Notes: generated by a model from the letters alone, not told the origin. 64,000 nt of DNA from Magnetospirillum sp. ME-1 (GCF_002105535.1 NZ_CP015848.1:2954925-3018924), one strand, 5' to 3'. Shown: positions 44,918 through 56,121, numbered from the stretch's first letter. Made by a program: numbers and translations.

Positions 44918-45303
44918 CCGGCGGCCTCGTTGCTGATTTCCACCAGATTGCCGTCGGGATCGCGGATGTAGACCGAGACGAGGGGCGCGCGTGCGCCGGT
45001 TCTCGCCACCGGCCCGTCCTCGATGGCCACGCCGCATCCGTTCAGGTGGGCGATCACCTCCGCCATGGGAACCGTGGTGGTCAGGCAGAAATCGGCCGAG
45101 CCGCCGGTGGGGTGGAGGGCCTTGGGCTCGAACTCGCGGCCCTTCTGGTGCAGGTTGATCTTCTGGCCGCCGAAGGCCAGGGCCTTGCGGCCCGCTCCGA
45201 ACTCCACCACCTCCATGCCCAGCGCCGTCTGGTAGAAGGCGCAGGTGGCGGCGATGTCGGCCACCGTCAGGACGAAATGGTCGATGCGGTCGATACTGAT
45301 CAA
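44914..45303 (-). CDS. VOC (glyoxalase/dioxygenase-fold) family protein
   Basis: 129 residues. A single vicinal-oxygen-chelate fold: I-D-H-F-V-L-T-V near the start, F-Y-Q-T-A-L-G-M-E-V, and the C-terminal I-R-D-P-D-G-N-L-V-E-I-S. The His and Glu of these motifs are the usual metal ligands. It resembles small lactoylglutathione-lyase-like proteins of unknown substrate. No ATG fits; I chose TTG at 45303, which overlaps the upstream DUF1178 stop (TTGA), a coupling arrangement. Its stop shares TTAA with the convergent carbonic-anhydrase-like gene. Confidence 0.82.
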   Translation of the reverse strand: MISIDRIDHFVLTVADIAATCAFYQTALGMEVVEFGAGRKALAFGGQKINLHQKGREFEPKALHPTGGSADFCLTTTVPMAEVIAHLNGCGVAIEDGPVARTGARAPLVSVYIRDPDGNLVEISNEAAG

Positions 45304-45542
45304 TGGCTTCCCGCCATGGGGCAGCCGCCGCAGCCCATGGGCGTGCCGCAAGAGGGCGGCGGAGCGGCCGCCGCGCGGCCCTTGCCCACGTTGGGGGCCA
45401 TGATCGCCTTGCCCACCTCCTTGTCGCCGCATTCGGGACAGGCGAGCGCGCCGGCTTCCTTTTTGGAATCGTAATCGCCGCTGTTGTCGAACCATTCCTC
45501 GAAGTGATGGTCGTGGGAGCAGCGCAGCGTGTAGAGGATCAT
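45300..45542 (-). CDS. DUF1178 family small zinc-ribbon-like protein
   Basis: 80 residues. M-I-L-Y-T-L-R-C-S-H-D-H-H-F-E-E-W-F at the start, a C-P-E-C knuckle in the middle, and a Cys-rich tail (C-G-T-P-M-G-C-G-G-C-P). Members are widespread in alphaproteobacteria with unknown role; metal binding is likely from the cysteines. It is coupled to the VOC gene. Confidence 0.85.
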   Translation of the reverse strand: MILYTLRCSHDHHFEEWFDNSGDYDSKKEAGALACPECGDKEVGKAIMAPNVGKGRAAAAPPPSCGTPMGCGGCPMAGSH

Positions 45543-45560
45543 GTCGGGCTCTCATCACAA

Positions 45561-45593
45561 GGAAACCGCCCCCGTTATACGAGAACGGTTTCC
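45561..45593. other. Inverted repeat between DUF2076 and DUF1178 genes
   Basis: GGAAACCG-N17-CGGTTTCC, with an overlapping alternative stem CCGTT/AACGG. On the minus strand it follows the DUF2076 stop, so it may be a terminator or attenuator. There is no T run. Confidence 0.4.
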
Positions 45594-45608
45594 CAAGTTG
45601 CAATTGGT

Positions 45609-46256
45609 CTAGAAGCTGTCGTCGCCGCCGCCCACGTCGTAGCCGGGGTCGAAATCACCGTAGCCCTGGTCGTCGGCGATATTGGTGTCGTAGCTGGGCG
45701 GAGCCGTATCGGCCGGGACATGGCTGCCGGTATCCGATGCCTGCTGCGGCGCCGATGCCGAGGCGCCATGGCCGCCGGCAAACATGGACGAGATGCTGTT
45801 GGCCAGCAGCATGCCGCCGGCCACACCCACCGCGGCACCCGCCGCCGTGCGCAGGAAGCCGCCGCCGGCCGAGGGCTGGCCGCCCCAGGGCGAGGGCTGC
45901 TGGGCGTATTGCTGCTGGGGAGGCGGCGCGTATTGCTGCTGCTGGACCTGCTGCTGCGGCGCCTGGGTGGAGGGCACCGAGCCGCGGCCCCACACGCCCC
46001 GGCCGAAGCCGCCGCCCTGCTGCTGCGGCTGGGACTGGCCGGCCAGCCGGGCCTCGAGGTCGCGGATGCGGGCCTCGTTCTCCTTGATGGCCATTTCCTG
46101 CACCACCACCGCCTCGACCAGATTGTAGGCGGCATCGGGCACGGCGCGCAGGCGCTCAACGATCAGGGCCTCGGCTTCGCGGTCCTTGGGGCCGCCCGCC
46201 AGCTTCGACAGGCGGTCGAAGACGCTGAGAATCAGGTCACGTTCAGCAGGGGTCAT
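45609..46256 (-). CDS. DUF2076 family protein
   Basis: 215 residues. The N-terminal M-T-P-A-E-R-D-L-I-L-S-V-F-D-R-L is typical of DUF2076. It is helical up to about residue 75, followed by a Gln/Pro/Gly-rich linker (about 78-135), a short hydrophobic glycine-zipper-like segment (A-A-G-A-A-V-G-V-A-G-G-M-L-L) and an acidic Gly/Asp/Tyr tail. Family function is unknown; the composition suggests a flexible, possibly periplasmic or membrane-associated protein, although no signal peptide is seen. ATG 46256 is the family start. Confidence 0.85.
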   Translation of the reverse strand: MTPAERDLILSVFDRLSKLAGGPKDREAEALIVERLRAVPDAAYNLVEAVVVQEMAIKENEARIRDLEARLAGQSQPQQQGGGFGRGVWGRGSVPSTQAPQQQVQQQQYAPPPQQQYAQQPSPWGGQPSAGGGFLRTAAGAAVGVAGGMLLANSISSMFAGGHGASASAPQQASDTGSHVPADTAPPSYDTNIADDQGYGDFDPGYDVGGGDDSF

Positions 46257-46398
46257 GGCTCGCCTTCCCGGTGGAAAAATCGCTGCCCAACAATGTAGGT
46301 GCGAATCGCCCCATGTCCATGGCGGAAATTTATCATTACGAATCATTAAGTTGCCGCAATCTGCCCCGGAAAATGCGGGAAATTTCACCCGATCGCGC

Positions 46399-46427
46399 TT
46401 GACTCTCCCGCTCACCCCTCCTAGATG
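46399..46427 (+). promoter_or_regulatory. groESL promoter (-35/-10)
   Basis: TTGACT at 46399-46404 and TAGATG at 46422-46427 with a 17-bp spacer, about 75 bases before groES. The CIRCE element begins two bases downstream, so repressor binding would block initiation. Confidence 0.75.
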
Positions 46428-46428
46428 G

Positions 46429-46455
46429 TTGGCACTCGTCGCCGGAGAGTGCTAA
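46429..46455. promoter_or_regulatory. CIRCE operator (HrcA binding site)
   Basis: TTGGCACTC-N9-GAGTGCTAA, one base off the consensus TTAGCACTC-N9-GAGTGCTAA. It lies at the expected transcription start of groESL. HrcA, not encoded in this window, should repress here until heat or folding stress. Confidence 0.95.
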
Positions 46456-46500
46456 CAGCGCCCCGGCAGATCGAAACGTCTCACGGAGGTAATTCCCGAA

Positions 46501-46788
46501 ATGAAGTTCCGTCCGCTCCATGACCGTGTGCTGGTCAAGCGCCTCGACGCCGAAGAGAAGACCGCCGGCGGCATCATCATCCCCGACACCGCCAAGGAAA
46601 AGCCCATGCAGGGCGAAGTGGTGGCCGTGGGCTCCGGTACCCGTGGCGATGACGGCAAGCTGGTGGCGCTCGACGTCAAGGCCGGCGACCGCGTGCTGTT
46701 CGGCAAGTGGTCCGGCACCGAGGTGAAGGTCGACGGCGAAGAGCTGCTGATCATGAAGGAATCCGACATTCTCGGCATTCTCGGCTAA
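46501..46788 (+). CDS. groES: Co-chaperonin GroES
   Basis: 95 residues, standard length. It caps the GroEL cage. [14 protein letters not shown] at the start, the mobile loop [12 protein letters not shown] and the roof/closing parts are canonical. GGAGG precedes the ATG. Confidence 0.98.
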   Translation: MKFRPLHDRVLVKRLDAEEKTAGGIIIPDTAKEKPMQGEVVAVGSGTRGDDGKLVALDVKAGDRVLFGKWSGTEVKVDGEELLIMKESDILGILG

Positions 46789-46805
46789 TCCTTAGAATTC
46801 GATAG

Positions 46806-48476
<1,671 letters not shown>

Positions 48477-48510
48477 GTCCGGCCAACCGACGCCAAATGC
48501 GTTAGGCGAA

Positions 48511-48548
48511 ACCCCTCTCCCGGTGACGGGAGGGGGGTTTTTCTTTTC
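48511..48548 (+). terminator. Rho-independent terminator of groESL
   Basis: Stem ACCCCTCTCCCG / CGGGAGGGGGGT (12 pairs including one G-U) with loop GTGA, followed by TTTTTCTTTT. It begins 35 bases after the groEL stop. Confidence 0.92.
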
Positions 48549-48601
48549 AATCACCCCGAACCGTCTACTCTTTGATCTTCGGCATGCCCTTTGGAGGCGC
48601 C

Positions 48602-49705
48602 ATGAAGACGTTCGCCATCGCCTTTCTCGCCCTGTTCGTCGGTTTTGCCTCCGCTGCCCGGGCCGGGCTGGTCGAAGAGTCCGGCGGCCTGGCGGTGACG
48701 TTCTCCAAGGGTGGGGGGGAGGTCACCCTCGACGCGCTGATCATCCGTCCCGACGATCGCCTGCGCCATCCCCTGGCGGTGCTCAGCCACGGCGCGCCCC
48801 GCGACGCAGCCGACCGCGAGGCCATGAGCCCCGGCGCCATGCGCGCCCAGGCCCGCGAATTCGCCCGAAGGGGCTGGGTGGTGGTCACCTTCATGCGGCG
48901 CGGCTACGGCCAGTCCGAAGGCGAATACGTGGAAAGCAGCGGCAAATGCGCCTCGCCCGACTACGTCACTTCGGGCCGGCGATCGGCAGAGGACATTCGG
49001 GCGGTGATCCGCGCCATGTCCGACAAGCCCTATGTGGATTCGTCGCGCATTCTCAGCGTGGGGCGTTCGGCGGGCGGCCTGGCCACCGTGGCGCTCACCG
49101 CCGATCCGCCTCCCGGCCTGGTCGCCGCCATCAGCTTCGCCGGCGGCAGGGGCTCGGTCCGTCCCGACGAGGTCTGCGTTCCCGCCCGGCTGGTGGAGGC
49201 CTTCGGCACCTTCGGCAAGACGTCGCGCGTTCCCATGCTGTGGGTCTATGCCGAGAACGACCGCTTTTTCGGGCCCAATCTGGCGCGGCAGTTCCACGGC
49301 GCCTTCACCGGGGCGGGCGGAAGGGCCGAATTCATCGCCGCCGCTCCCTTCGGTGCGGACGGGCACAGCCTGTTCTCGGAAAAGGGCCAGCCCATCTGGA
49401 CGCGCTACGTGGACGACTTCCTGGCGCACCAGCACCTGACCCTGGTGGACCGTCTGCTGCCCAGCCGCGACGAGAGCGCCGTTTCCTATCCCCCTTATCT
49501 GAACGCCAAGGGCAAGGAATCGTTCCGCAAGTTCCTGGACGCCTCTGACCACAAGGCGTTTGCCGTCAGCCGCGACGGCGCCTATGGCTGGCGGAGCGGC
49601 CAGAAGACCGTGGAGGCGGCAATCGAGGACGCCCTGGCCAATTGCCGCAAGAACGCCAGCAAGACCTGCCGCACGGTCATGATCGACGACGAAGACGTGG
49701 AGTAG
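48602..49705 (+). CDS. Secreted alpha/beta hydrolase (dienelactone hydrolase-like)
   Basis: 367 residues with a signal peptide ending A-A-R-A (about residue 21). The hydrolase fold shows L-A-V-L-S-H-G-A-P (oxyanion region), nucleophile elbow V-G-R-S-A-G-G, an acid in Y-A-E-N-D-R-F-F and His in G-A-D-G-H-S-L-F. It is therefore a probable periplasmic esterase or peptidase; substrate unknown. A C-terminal extension (about 285-367) with C-R-K-N-A-S-K-T-C-R could form a disulfide. ATG 48602 (M-K-T-F-A-I) is fixed by the signal peptide. Confidence 0.82.
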   Translation: MKTFAIAFLALFVGFASAARAGLVEESGGLAVTFSKGGGEVTLDALIIRPDDRLRHPLAVLSHGAPRDAADREAMSPGAMRAQAREFARRGWVVVTFMRRGYGQSEGEYVESSGKCASPDYVTSGRRSAEDIRAVIRAMSDKPYVDSSRILSVGRSAGGLATVALTADPPPGLVAAISFAGGRGSVRPDEVCVPARLVEAFGTFGKTSRVPMLWVYAENDRFFGPNLARQFHGAFTGAGGRAEFIAAAPFGADGHSLFSEKGQPIWTRYVDDFLAHQHLTLVDRLLPSRDESAVSYPPYLNAKGKESFRKFLDASDHKAFAVSRDGAYGWRSGQKTVEAAIEDALANCRKNASKTCRTVMIDDEDVE

Positions 49706-49713
49706 GCGGGAAC

Positions 49714-49729
49714 GGGGAGCCGACTCCCC
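49714..49729 (+). terminator. Weak hairpin after the hydrolase gene
   Basis: GGGGAG-CCGA-CTCCCC nine bases after the stop codon, without a T tract. Possible weak terminator before coaBC. Confidence 0.3.
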
Positions 49730-49799
49730 CCTTGCACCACCGCGTCGCACCCGCTACGGTTATCCACACAACGCCACCGTATTTTTTCGAGGCTTCACA

Positions 49800-51005
49800 G
49801 TGCTGGATGGCAGGCGGGTTCTTCTCATCATCTCGGGCGGCATCGCCGCCTACAAGTCGCTGGAGCTGATCCGCCGCCTGAAGGACCGGGGCTGCGCCGT
49901 GCGCTGCATCCTGACCAGGGGCGGGGCCAATTTCGTCACGCCGCTGTCGGTGGCGGCGCTGTCGGGCGACAAGGTCTATCAGGAGACCTTCTCGCTCACC
50001 GACGAGGCCGAGATGGGCCATATCCGGCTGTCGCGGGAAGCCGATCTGGTGGTGGTGGCCCCGGCCACCGCCAACCTGCTGGCCAAGATGGCCGCCGGCA
50101 TCGCCGACGATCTGGCCTCGACCGCGCTTCTCGCCACCGACAAGCGGGTGCTGGTGGCGCCGGCCATGAATACCATGATGTGGGAGCATGCGGCGACAAA
50201 GGCCAACATGGCGATTCTGGAATCGCGCGGGGTGACCCGCGTCGGCCCCGGGGCCGGCGACCTGGCCTGCGGCGAGGTGGGGGCGGGGCGCATGGCCGAG
50301 CCCGCCGAGATTCTGGCCGCCATCGAATCCATGCTGTCCGACGGTCCGCTGAAGGGGGTCCGGGCCGTGGTCACCAGCGGCCCGACCCATGAAGCCATCG
50401 ACCCGGTGCGCTTCATCGCCAACCGCTCCTCGGGCAAGCAGGGCCACGCCATCGCCGCCGCCCTGGCCGCAATGGGGGCCGAGGTCACCCTGGTCAGCGG
50501 CCCGGTGACCATTGCCGACCCCGCCGGCGTACGGGTGGTGAAGGTGGAAAGCGCCATCCAGATGCTGAACGCGGTGCGTGGCGCCCTGCCCGCCGACGTG
50601 GTGGTGTGTGCGGCGGCCGTCGCCGACTGGACGGTGGCCAACCGCGCCACCGAGAAGCGCAAGAAGAAGGTGGGCGATCCGCCGCCCACCATCGAGCTCA
50701 CCCCCAATCCCGACATCCTGATGACCGTGTCCAAGGCCGAAGGGGCGGCGCGGCCCCGTCTGGTGGTGGGCTTCGCCGCCGAGACGGAGAAGCTGCTGGA
50801 ACACGCCGCCGACAAGCGGGCGCGCAAGGGCTGCGACTGGATCGTCGCCAACGACGTGTCGGAAGGCAGCGGCACCTTCGGCGGAGAATCCAATACCGTG
50901 CACGTCATCGATGGCGCGGGAACGGATTCCTGGCCCGTCCTGGGCAAGGACGAGGTGGCGCGCCGGCTGGCCGAACGAATCGCCAAGGCTTTGGGGAAGA
51001 TGTGA
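49800..51005 (+). CDS. coaBC: Phosphopantothenoylcysteine decarboxylase / synthetase
   Basis: 401 residues, bifunctional coenzyme A enzyme. The CoaC flavoprotein half (1-185) has [15 protein letters not shown] and the catalytic Cys in L-A-C-G-E-V-G. The CoaB half (190-401) has [13 protein letters not shown] and N-R-S-S-G-K-Q-G. The start is GTG at 49800, giving the family N-terminus [13 protein letters not shown]. It precedes dut, a pairing common in bacteria. Confidence 0.94.
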   Translation: MLDGRRVLLIISGGIAAYKSLELIRRLKDRGCAVRCILTRGGANFVTPLSVAALSGDKVYQETFSLTDEAEMGHIRLSREADLVVVAPATANLLAKMAAGIADDLASTALLATDKRVLVAPAMNTMMWEHAATKANMAILESRGVTRVGPGAGDLACGEVGAGRMAEPAEILAAIESMLSDGPLKGVRAVVTSGPTHEAIDPVRFIANRSSGKQGHAIAAALAAMGAEVTLVSGPVTIADPAGVRVVKVESAIQMLNAVRGALPADVVVCAAAVADWTVANRATEKRKKKVGDPPPTIELTPNPDILMTVSKAEGAARPRLVVGFAAETEKLLEHAADKRARKGCDWIVANDVSEGSGTFGGESNTVHVIDGAGTDSWPVLGKDEVARRLAERIAKALGKM

Positions 51006-51020
51006 TGACTATCCTTTGCC

Positions 51021-51111
51021 GTCATCCCGGCCAAGCCGAAGGCGCGAGCCGGGATCCATCTTCCCGCGGGCATCATGGATCCCGGATCTCGCGATGCTCG
51101 TCCGGGATGAC
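51021..51111. repeat. Dispersed palindromic repeat, family C
   Basis: Begins GTCATCCCGGCCAAGCCGAA and ends CGTCCGGGATGAC, with an internal inverted pair GGGATCCAT / ATGGATCCC. It shares ends with families A and B but differs inside. Located between coaBC and dut. Confidence 0.75.
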
Positions 51112-51132
51112 GAAAACCGTGAGGGCGGTACG

Positions 51133-51597
51133 ATGAGTAAACCGATCCCTGTCTCCATCAAGCGCCTGGAACACGCCGCCGATCTGCCCCTGCCGGCCTA
51201 CGAGACGGCGCATGCGGCCGGAATGGACCTGATGGCCTGCATTCCCGCCGACATCACCTTGGGCCCCGGCGAGCGCGCCGTGATTCCCGCCGGCTTCGCC
51301 ATCGCCCTGCCCGAAGGCTTCGAGGCCCAGGTGCGGCCGCGCTCAGGGCTTGCCGCCAAGCACGGCATCACCGTCTTGAACGCGCCCGGTACCATCGACG
51401 CCGATTACCGGGGCGAGGTGGGCGTCATCCTGGTCAATCTGGGCCAGAACGCCTTCGCCATCTCACGCGGCATGCGCATCGCCCAGATGGTGATCGCGCC
51501 GGTGTCGCGGGCGGCATGGCGCGAGGTGGAAAGTTTGGACGACACCGCCAGGGGGGCGGGGGGCTTCGGCTCGACGGGAACGGGGAAGAAGGAATAG
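51133..51597 (+). CDS. dut: dUTP diphosphatase
   Basis: 154 residues, trimeric dUTPase. It hydrolyses dUTP to dUMP, keeping uracil out of DNA. All five motifs are visible: [28 protein letters not shown] and the C-terminal [10 protein letters not shown]. It ends 3 bases before the Rrf2 regulator gene. Confidence 0.96.
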   Translation: MSKPIPVSIKRLEHAADLPLPAYETAHAAGMDLMACIPADITLGPGERAVIPAGFAIALPEGFEAQVRPRSGLAAKHGITVLNAPGTIDADYRGEVGVILVNLGQNAFAISRGMRIAQMVIAPVSRAAWREVESLDDTARGAGGFGSTGTGKKE

Positions 51598-51600
51598 GGC

Positions 51601-52056
51601 ATGCTGCGTCCGTCGAAGAAAATGCTGTTCGCCATCGAGGCGGTTCTCGACATCGCCTACCACGCCGGCGGTGAACCGGTGCAGAGCCGCGAGATCACAA
51701 GGCGCCAGGGCATCCCGCGGCGCTATCTGGAACAGACCCTGCAGCAGCTGGTGCGCGCCGGCCTGCTGGTGGGCGTGCGCGGTCCCCGGGGCGGCTACCG
51801 CCTGGCGCGGGAACGCCGCCGCATCTCGGTGGGCGAGGTGGTGCGCGTGGTCCGCGCCCTGGAAACCGCCGAGGATCCCTACCAGGACATGCCGGCCTCC
51901 GAGCTGGGCAAGAACGTCATCCGCCCCATGTGGGGTGATCTGACCGAGGAGATCATGTCCCGCCTGGACGCCATCTCCATCGACGAGCTGTGCATGCGCG
52001 CCTACAAGGGCGGCATCCCCAGCGAGGCGCATCAGAAGTTGGACTTCATCATCTAA
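51601..52056 (+). CDS. Rrf2-family transcriptional regulator (CymR-like context)
   Basis: 151 residues. Winged helix of the Rrf2 family: M-L-F-A-I-E-A-V-L-D-I-A at 8-19, R-R-Y-L-E-Q-T-L-Q-Q-L in the recognition region and G-P-R-G-G-Y-R-L-A. IscR/NsrR need three cysteines for a cluster; only one Cys is present here, so it is probably cluster-free. The next gene is cysK, the enzyme that acts as sensor partner of the Rrf2 protein CymR in Bacillus. A palindrome lies between them. Control of cysteine synthesis is inferred. Confidence 0.87.
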   Translation: MLRPSKKMLFAIEAVLDIAYHAGGEPVQSREITRRQGIPRRYLEQTLQQLVRAGLLVGVRGPRGGYRLARERRRISVGEVVRVVRALETAEDPYQDMPASELGKNVIRPMWGDLTEEIMSRLDAISIDELCMRAYKGGIPSEAHQKLDFII

Positions 52057-52067
52057 CCTTGATACGA

Positions 52068-52089
52068 TGTAGTTAATCACCGTACTACA
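52068..52089. promoter_or_regulatory. Candidate Rrf2-type operator upstream of cysK
   Basis: TGTAGT-N10-ACTACA, perfect 6-bp arms, 23 bases before the cysK start. A possible -35 (TTGATA at 52059-52064) lies beside it, so a bound protein would cover the promoter. Confidence 0.55.
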
Positions 52090-52111
52090 CAAACGTTGTG
52101 GGGAATTTCAG

Positions 52112-53071
<960 letters not shown>

Positions 53072-53099
53072 GGTCGGTCCGGCACCTTCTTGTATAATC

Positions 53100-53157
53100 G
53101 TCATGGCCGGGCTCGACCCGGCCATCCATGGACCCCCGGGCCAAGCCCGGGGGTGAC
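53100..53157. repeat. Dispersed palindromic repeat, family D (short)
   Basis: Two stems: ATGGCCGGG / CCCGGCCAT around CTCGA-type loop, and ACCCCCGGG / CCCGGGGGT around CCAAG, bounded by GTCAT and GTGAC. Between cysK and moeB. Confidence 0.7.
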
Positions 53158-53179
53158 GGTTTTCAAAAGGGCTTTGCCA

Positions 53180-53980
53180 ATGGACTTCACCGAGGAGCAG
53201 ATCCACCGCTACGCCCGCCACATCATCCTGCCGGAGGTGGGCGGCGTGGGCCAGGCGAAGCTGCTGAACTCTTCGGCCCTGGTGATCGGGGCGGGCGGCC
53301 TGGGCTCGCCGGTGATCCTGTATCTCGCCGCCGCCGGGGTGGGAACCATCGGAGTGATCGACGACGACGACGTGGAGCTGTCCAACCTGCAGCGCCAGAT
53401 CATCCACCGCACCTCGAGCGTGGGTACGCCCAAGGTGGACAGCGCGGCGGAAGCGGTGGCCGGGATCAATCCGGACGTCAAGGTGGTGCCCATCCGCCAG
53501 CGCCTGGACAGGGACAATGCACGGGCGATCTTTCGCGATTTCCAGGTGATCGCCGACGGCTCCGACAACTTCCCCACCCGTTTCCTGGTCAACGACGCGG
53601 CCAGGCTCGAGGGCAAGACCCTGGTGTCGGCGGCCATCCTGCGCTTCGACGGGCAATTGTCCACCTACCGACCCGGCGGCCCCTGCTATCGCTGCATCTA
53701 CCGCGAGCCGCCGCCCGAAGGCCATGTCCCCACCTGTTCCAGCGCCGGGGTGCTGGGCGCCATGGCCGGCACCATGGGGGCCATGCAGGCCACCGAGGTG
53801 ATCAAGGAATTGCTGGGCATCGGCGAATCGCTGGCGGGCAAGCTGGTGATCTACGACGCCCTGTCGGTGGCGTGGCGCACCGTGCGGGTGCCCAGGGACC
53901 CCGGCTGTCCCTTATGCGGCGACCACCCCACCATCACCGACCTTTCTGCCCATGGGAGCACCGCCAATGTCTGCGGCTGA
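53180..53980 (+). CDS. moeB: MoeB/ThiF-family adenylyltransferase
   Basis: 266 residues, E1-like. It adenylates the C-terminus of a ubiquitin-like sulfur carrier (MoaD, ThiS or similar). V-I-G-A-G-G-L-G-S-P is the nucleotide loop, with S-N-L-Q-R-Q-I-I-H, D-G-S-D-N-F-P-T-R and candidate catalytic Cys in V-P-T-C-S-S-A-G-V-L-G. Zinc cysteines: P-C-Y-R-C and G-C-P-L-C-G. No rhodanese domain is fused. The downstream DsrE-like gene overlaps by 14 bases. Which carrier it serves cannot be told. Confidence 0.9.
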   Translation: MDFTEEQIHRYARHIILPEVGGVGQAKLLNSSALVIGAGGLGSPVILYLAAAGVGTIGVIDDDDVELSNLQRQIIHRTSSVGTPKVDSAAEAVAGINPDVKVVPIRQRLDRDNARAIFRDFQVIADGSDNFPTRFLVNDAARLEGKTLVSAAILRFDGQLSTYRPGGPCYRCIYREPPPEGHVPTCSSAGVLGAMAGTMGAMQATEVIKELLGIGESLAGKLVIYDALSVAWRTVRVPRDPGCPLCGDHPTITDLSAHGSTANVCG

Positions 53981-54449
53981 ACGCAACCCATCGGATCGAG
54001 TTCCTGCGGCCGAGGGCCGCAGTGGGCCCGACAAGCTGTCCATCGTGGTGTTCTCGGGCGATTTCGACCGCATCCACTACGCCCTGGTGATGGCCGCCGC
54101 CGCCATCGCCTCCAACACGCCGGTGACGCTGTTCTTCACCATGTGGGCGGGCCGGGTGCTGGAAAAGCCGCTGCCCGACGGCCAGCCCGCCTGGACGCGG
54201 CTCAAATGCTCGGACGGCCGCGCCGCCAAGTGGGTGGACGACGGCTTCAAGGCCAAGGGCGTGGGCCGTTTCGAGGAATTGCTGGAAGCCTGCGTGGCCT
54301 TAGGCGTCACCTTCATGGTCTGCGAGATGGGCCTGAAGGCCCTGGGCATGGACCCCGATTCGCTTCGCCCCGACGTCCCCGTCGCCAAGGGCGGCGTGGT
54401 GACCTTCCTGGCCGACGCGTCCAAGACCGGCGGCCTGCTGTTCATCTGA
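53967..54449 (+). CDS. DsrE/DsrF-like family protein
   Basis: 160 residues. L-S-I-V-V-F-S-G-D-F-D-R-I-H-Y-A-L near 24-40 and V-T-L-F-F-T-M-W match the DsrE-like (DrsE2/peroxiredoxin-like) fold. A cysteine in F-M-V-C-E-M-G-L sits at the usual sulfur-relay position. ATG 53967 has GGGAG upstream and overlaps moeB; an in-frame ATG at 53952 is less likely. Probably takes part in sulfur transfer with the MoeB-like protein. Confidence 0.85.
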   Translation: MSAAERNPSDRVPAAEGRSGPDKLSIVVFSGDFDRIHYALVMAAAAIASNTPVTLFFTMWAGRVLEKPLPDGQPAWTRLKCSDGRAAKWVDDGFKAKGVGRFEELLEACVALGVTFMVCEMGLKALGMDPDSLRPDVPVAKGGVVTFLADASKTGGLLFI

Positions 54450-54554
54450 GCGCAGTTACCCGCTGTTACCATTTTGCCCTTCCGGCGACATTCTCCGGTT
54501 ACGCGGCCCCTGTAGAACGGTGTCATTCCGATCCACCCGTTCACAGGTGCCTTG

Positions 54555-55070
54555 ATGAGCCGCATTACCCTGATCACCGCCTCCGTCGCCATCGTGCTGG
54601 GCCTTGCCGCCCTGGTGAACGTGGCCCGCGCCGCCGAACCGGCCTCCAGCCCGAAGGCCGCCAATTTCGAGCGCATGAGCCGCATGTGCTATGACATGGA
54701 AGCCCGCATGGCCGCCCGCATGGCCTATAACGAGGTCAAGCTGAAGCTGACCGATACCCAGAAGGCCGAGTTCAAGCGCCTGGGCGAGACCATGAAGGAG
54801 GCCGCCGCCCCCATGCGGCAGATGTGCGAGGACAAGGTCGATCCCACCAGGTTCGCCACCGTCCCTGAGCGCATGACCCGCATGCAGCAGGTGGCCGAGG
54901 CCCGCGCCGAATCCCTGCGCAAGCTGGTGCCCGCCATGAAGGATTTCTACGCCACCCTGTCCCTGGAACAGCAGAAGATCGCCGACGAGATCATGGGCGG
55001 GACCGGCGGCCACGGCGGCTTCGGCCCCGGCGGCCCCGGCCGTCACGGCGGCATGATGATGCATCACTGA
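54555..55070 (+). CDS. Spy/CpxP-like periplasmic protein (LTXXQ motif)
   Basis: 171 residues with a signal peptide ending A-R-A (about residue 24). Mostly helical, with two LTXXQ-type motifs: L-T-D-T-Q near the middle and L-S-L-E-Q later, as in Spy/CpxP chaperones that sense envelope stress. The C-terminal tail is Gly/His-rich (G-G-H-G-G-F-G, G-R-H-G-G-M-M-M-H-H), which may bind metal. A strong terminator follows. Confidence 0.82.
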   Translation: MSRITLITASVAIVLGLAALVNVARAAEPASSPKAANFERMSRMCYDMEARMAARMAYNEVKLKLTDTQKAEFKRLGETMKEAAAPMRQMCEDKVDPTRFATVPERMTRMQQVAEARAESLRKLVPAMKDFYATLSLEQQKIADEIMGGTGGHGGFGPGGPGRHGGMMMHH

Positions 55071-55083
55071 GCCACCCGACGAA

Positions 55084-55125
55084 AAAGCCCCCCGAAAGCG
55101 TCGCTTCGGGGGGCTTTGCTTTGAT
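55084..55125. terminator. Strong bidirectional terminator between convergent genes
   Basis: AAAGCCCCCCGAA / TTCGGGGGGCTTT, perfect 13-bp stem with 8-base loop; GCTTT follows on the plus strand and the A-rich left flank (GAAAAAGC) gives a T run on the minus strand. It serves both the Spy-like gene and the convergent dehydrogenase gene. Confidence 0.92.
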
Positions 55126-55134
55126 CTTGGCCGC

Positions 55135-56121
55135 TTAGAACATGGAGGCCAGCACGCGGTCCGGCGGCTGGTGGCCGTCGGCGAAGGTCTTGATGTTGAC
55201 CAGCACCTTCTCGCCCATGTCGATGCGGCCCTCGATGGTGGCCGAGCCCAGATGGGGCAGCAGCACCACGTTGTCCAGGGCCAGCAGCTTGGGGTTGACC
55301 GCCGGCTCGTGCTCGAACACGTCGAGACCGGCGCCCGCCAGGTCGCCGCGGATCAGCATGCGGGTGAGCGCGTTCTCGTCGACGATCTCGCCGCGCGCGG
55401 TGTTGACCACATAGGCGTGCTTGGGCAGCAGTTCCAGGCGGCGCGCCGACAGCAGGTGGAAGGTGGCCGGGGTGTGCGGGCAATGGACGGTGACCACGTC
55501 CATGCGGGCCAGCATCTGGTCCAGGCTCTCCCAGTAGGTGGCCTCCAGCTCGGTCTCGATGTCGGGGTGCACGCGCTTGCGGTTGTGGTAGTGGATGGAC
55601 ATGCCGAAGGCCTTGGCGCGGCGCGCCACCGCCTGGCCGATGCGGCCCATGCCGATGATGCCGAGGCGCTTGCCCCAGATGCGGTGGCCCAGCATGTGGG
55701 TCGGGCTCCAGCCCTTCCAGTCGCCCGAGCGGATCAGGCGCTCGCCCTCGGCGATGCGGCGCGGCACCGACAGGATCAGCGCCATGGCCATGTCGGCGGT
55801 GTCCTCGGTCAGCACGCCCGGGGTGTTGGTGACGGTGATGCCCCGCTGCCGCGCGGTGGCCAGATCGATGTGATCGACACCGGTGCCGAAATTGGCCACC
55901 AGCTTCAGGTTGGGGCCCGCATTGGACAGGATGCCGGCGTCGATGCGGTCGGTCACGGTGGGGACCAGCACGTCGGCGATCTTGACGGCCTCGATCAGCT
56001 CGGTCTTGGTCATGGGATGATCGTCGACGTTCAAGCGGGTGTCGAACAGTTCCATCATCCGGGTTTCGATGGCGTCGGGCAGCTTGCGGCTGACCACGAC
56101 GACGGGCTTCTTGTGCGGCAT
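55135..56121 (-). CDS. D-2-hydroxyacid dehydrogenase (glyoxylate/hydroxypyruvate reductase type)
   Basis: 328 residues. NAD(P)-binding G-M-G-R-I-G-Q-A-V near the middle; catalytic Arg in N-T-A-R-G-E-I-V-D, Glu in D-V-F-E-H-E-P and His in L-P-H-L-G-S-A-T. N-F-G-T-G-V-D-H-I-D is typical of GyaR-like glyoxylate reductases. It reduces a 2-keto acid such as glyoxylate or hydroxypyruvate; exact substrate not certain. ATG 56121. Confidence 0.9.
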   Translation of the reverse strand: MPHKKPVVVVSRKLPDAIETRMMELFDTRLNVDDHPMTKTELIEAVKIADVLVPTVTDRIDAGILSNAGPNLKLVANFGTGVDHIDLATARQRGITVTNTPGVLTEDTADMAMALILSVPRRIAEGERLIRSGDWKGWSPTHMLGHRIWGKRLGIIGMGRIGQAVARRAKAFGMSIHYHNRKRVHPDIETELEATYWESLDQMLARMDVVTVHCPHTPATFHLLSARRLELLPKHAYVVNTARGEIVDENALTRMLIRGDLAGAGLDVFEHEPAVNPKLLALDNVVLLPHLGSATIEGRIDMGEKVLVNIKTFADGHQPPDRVLASMF

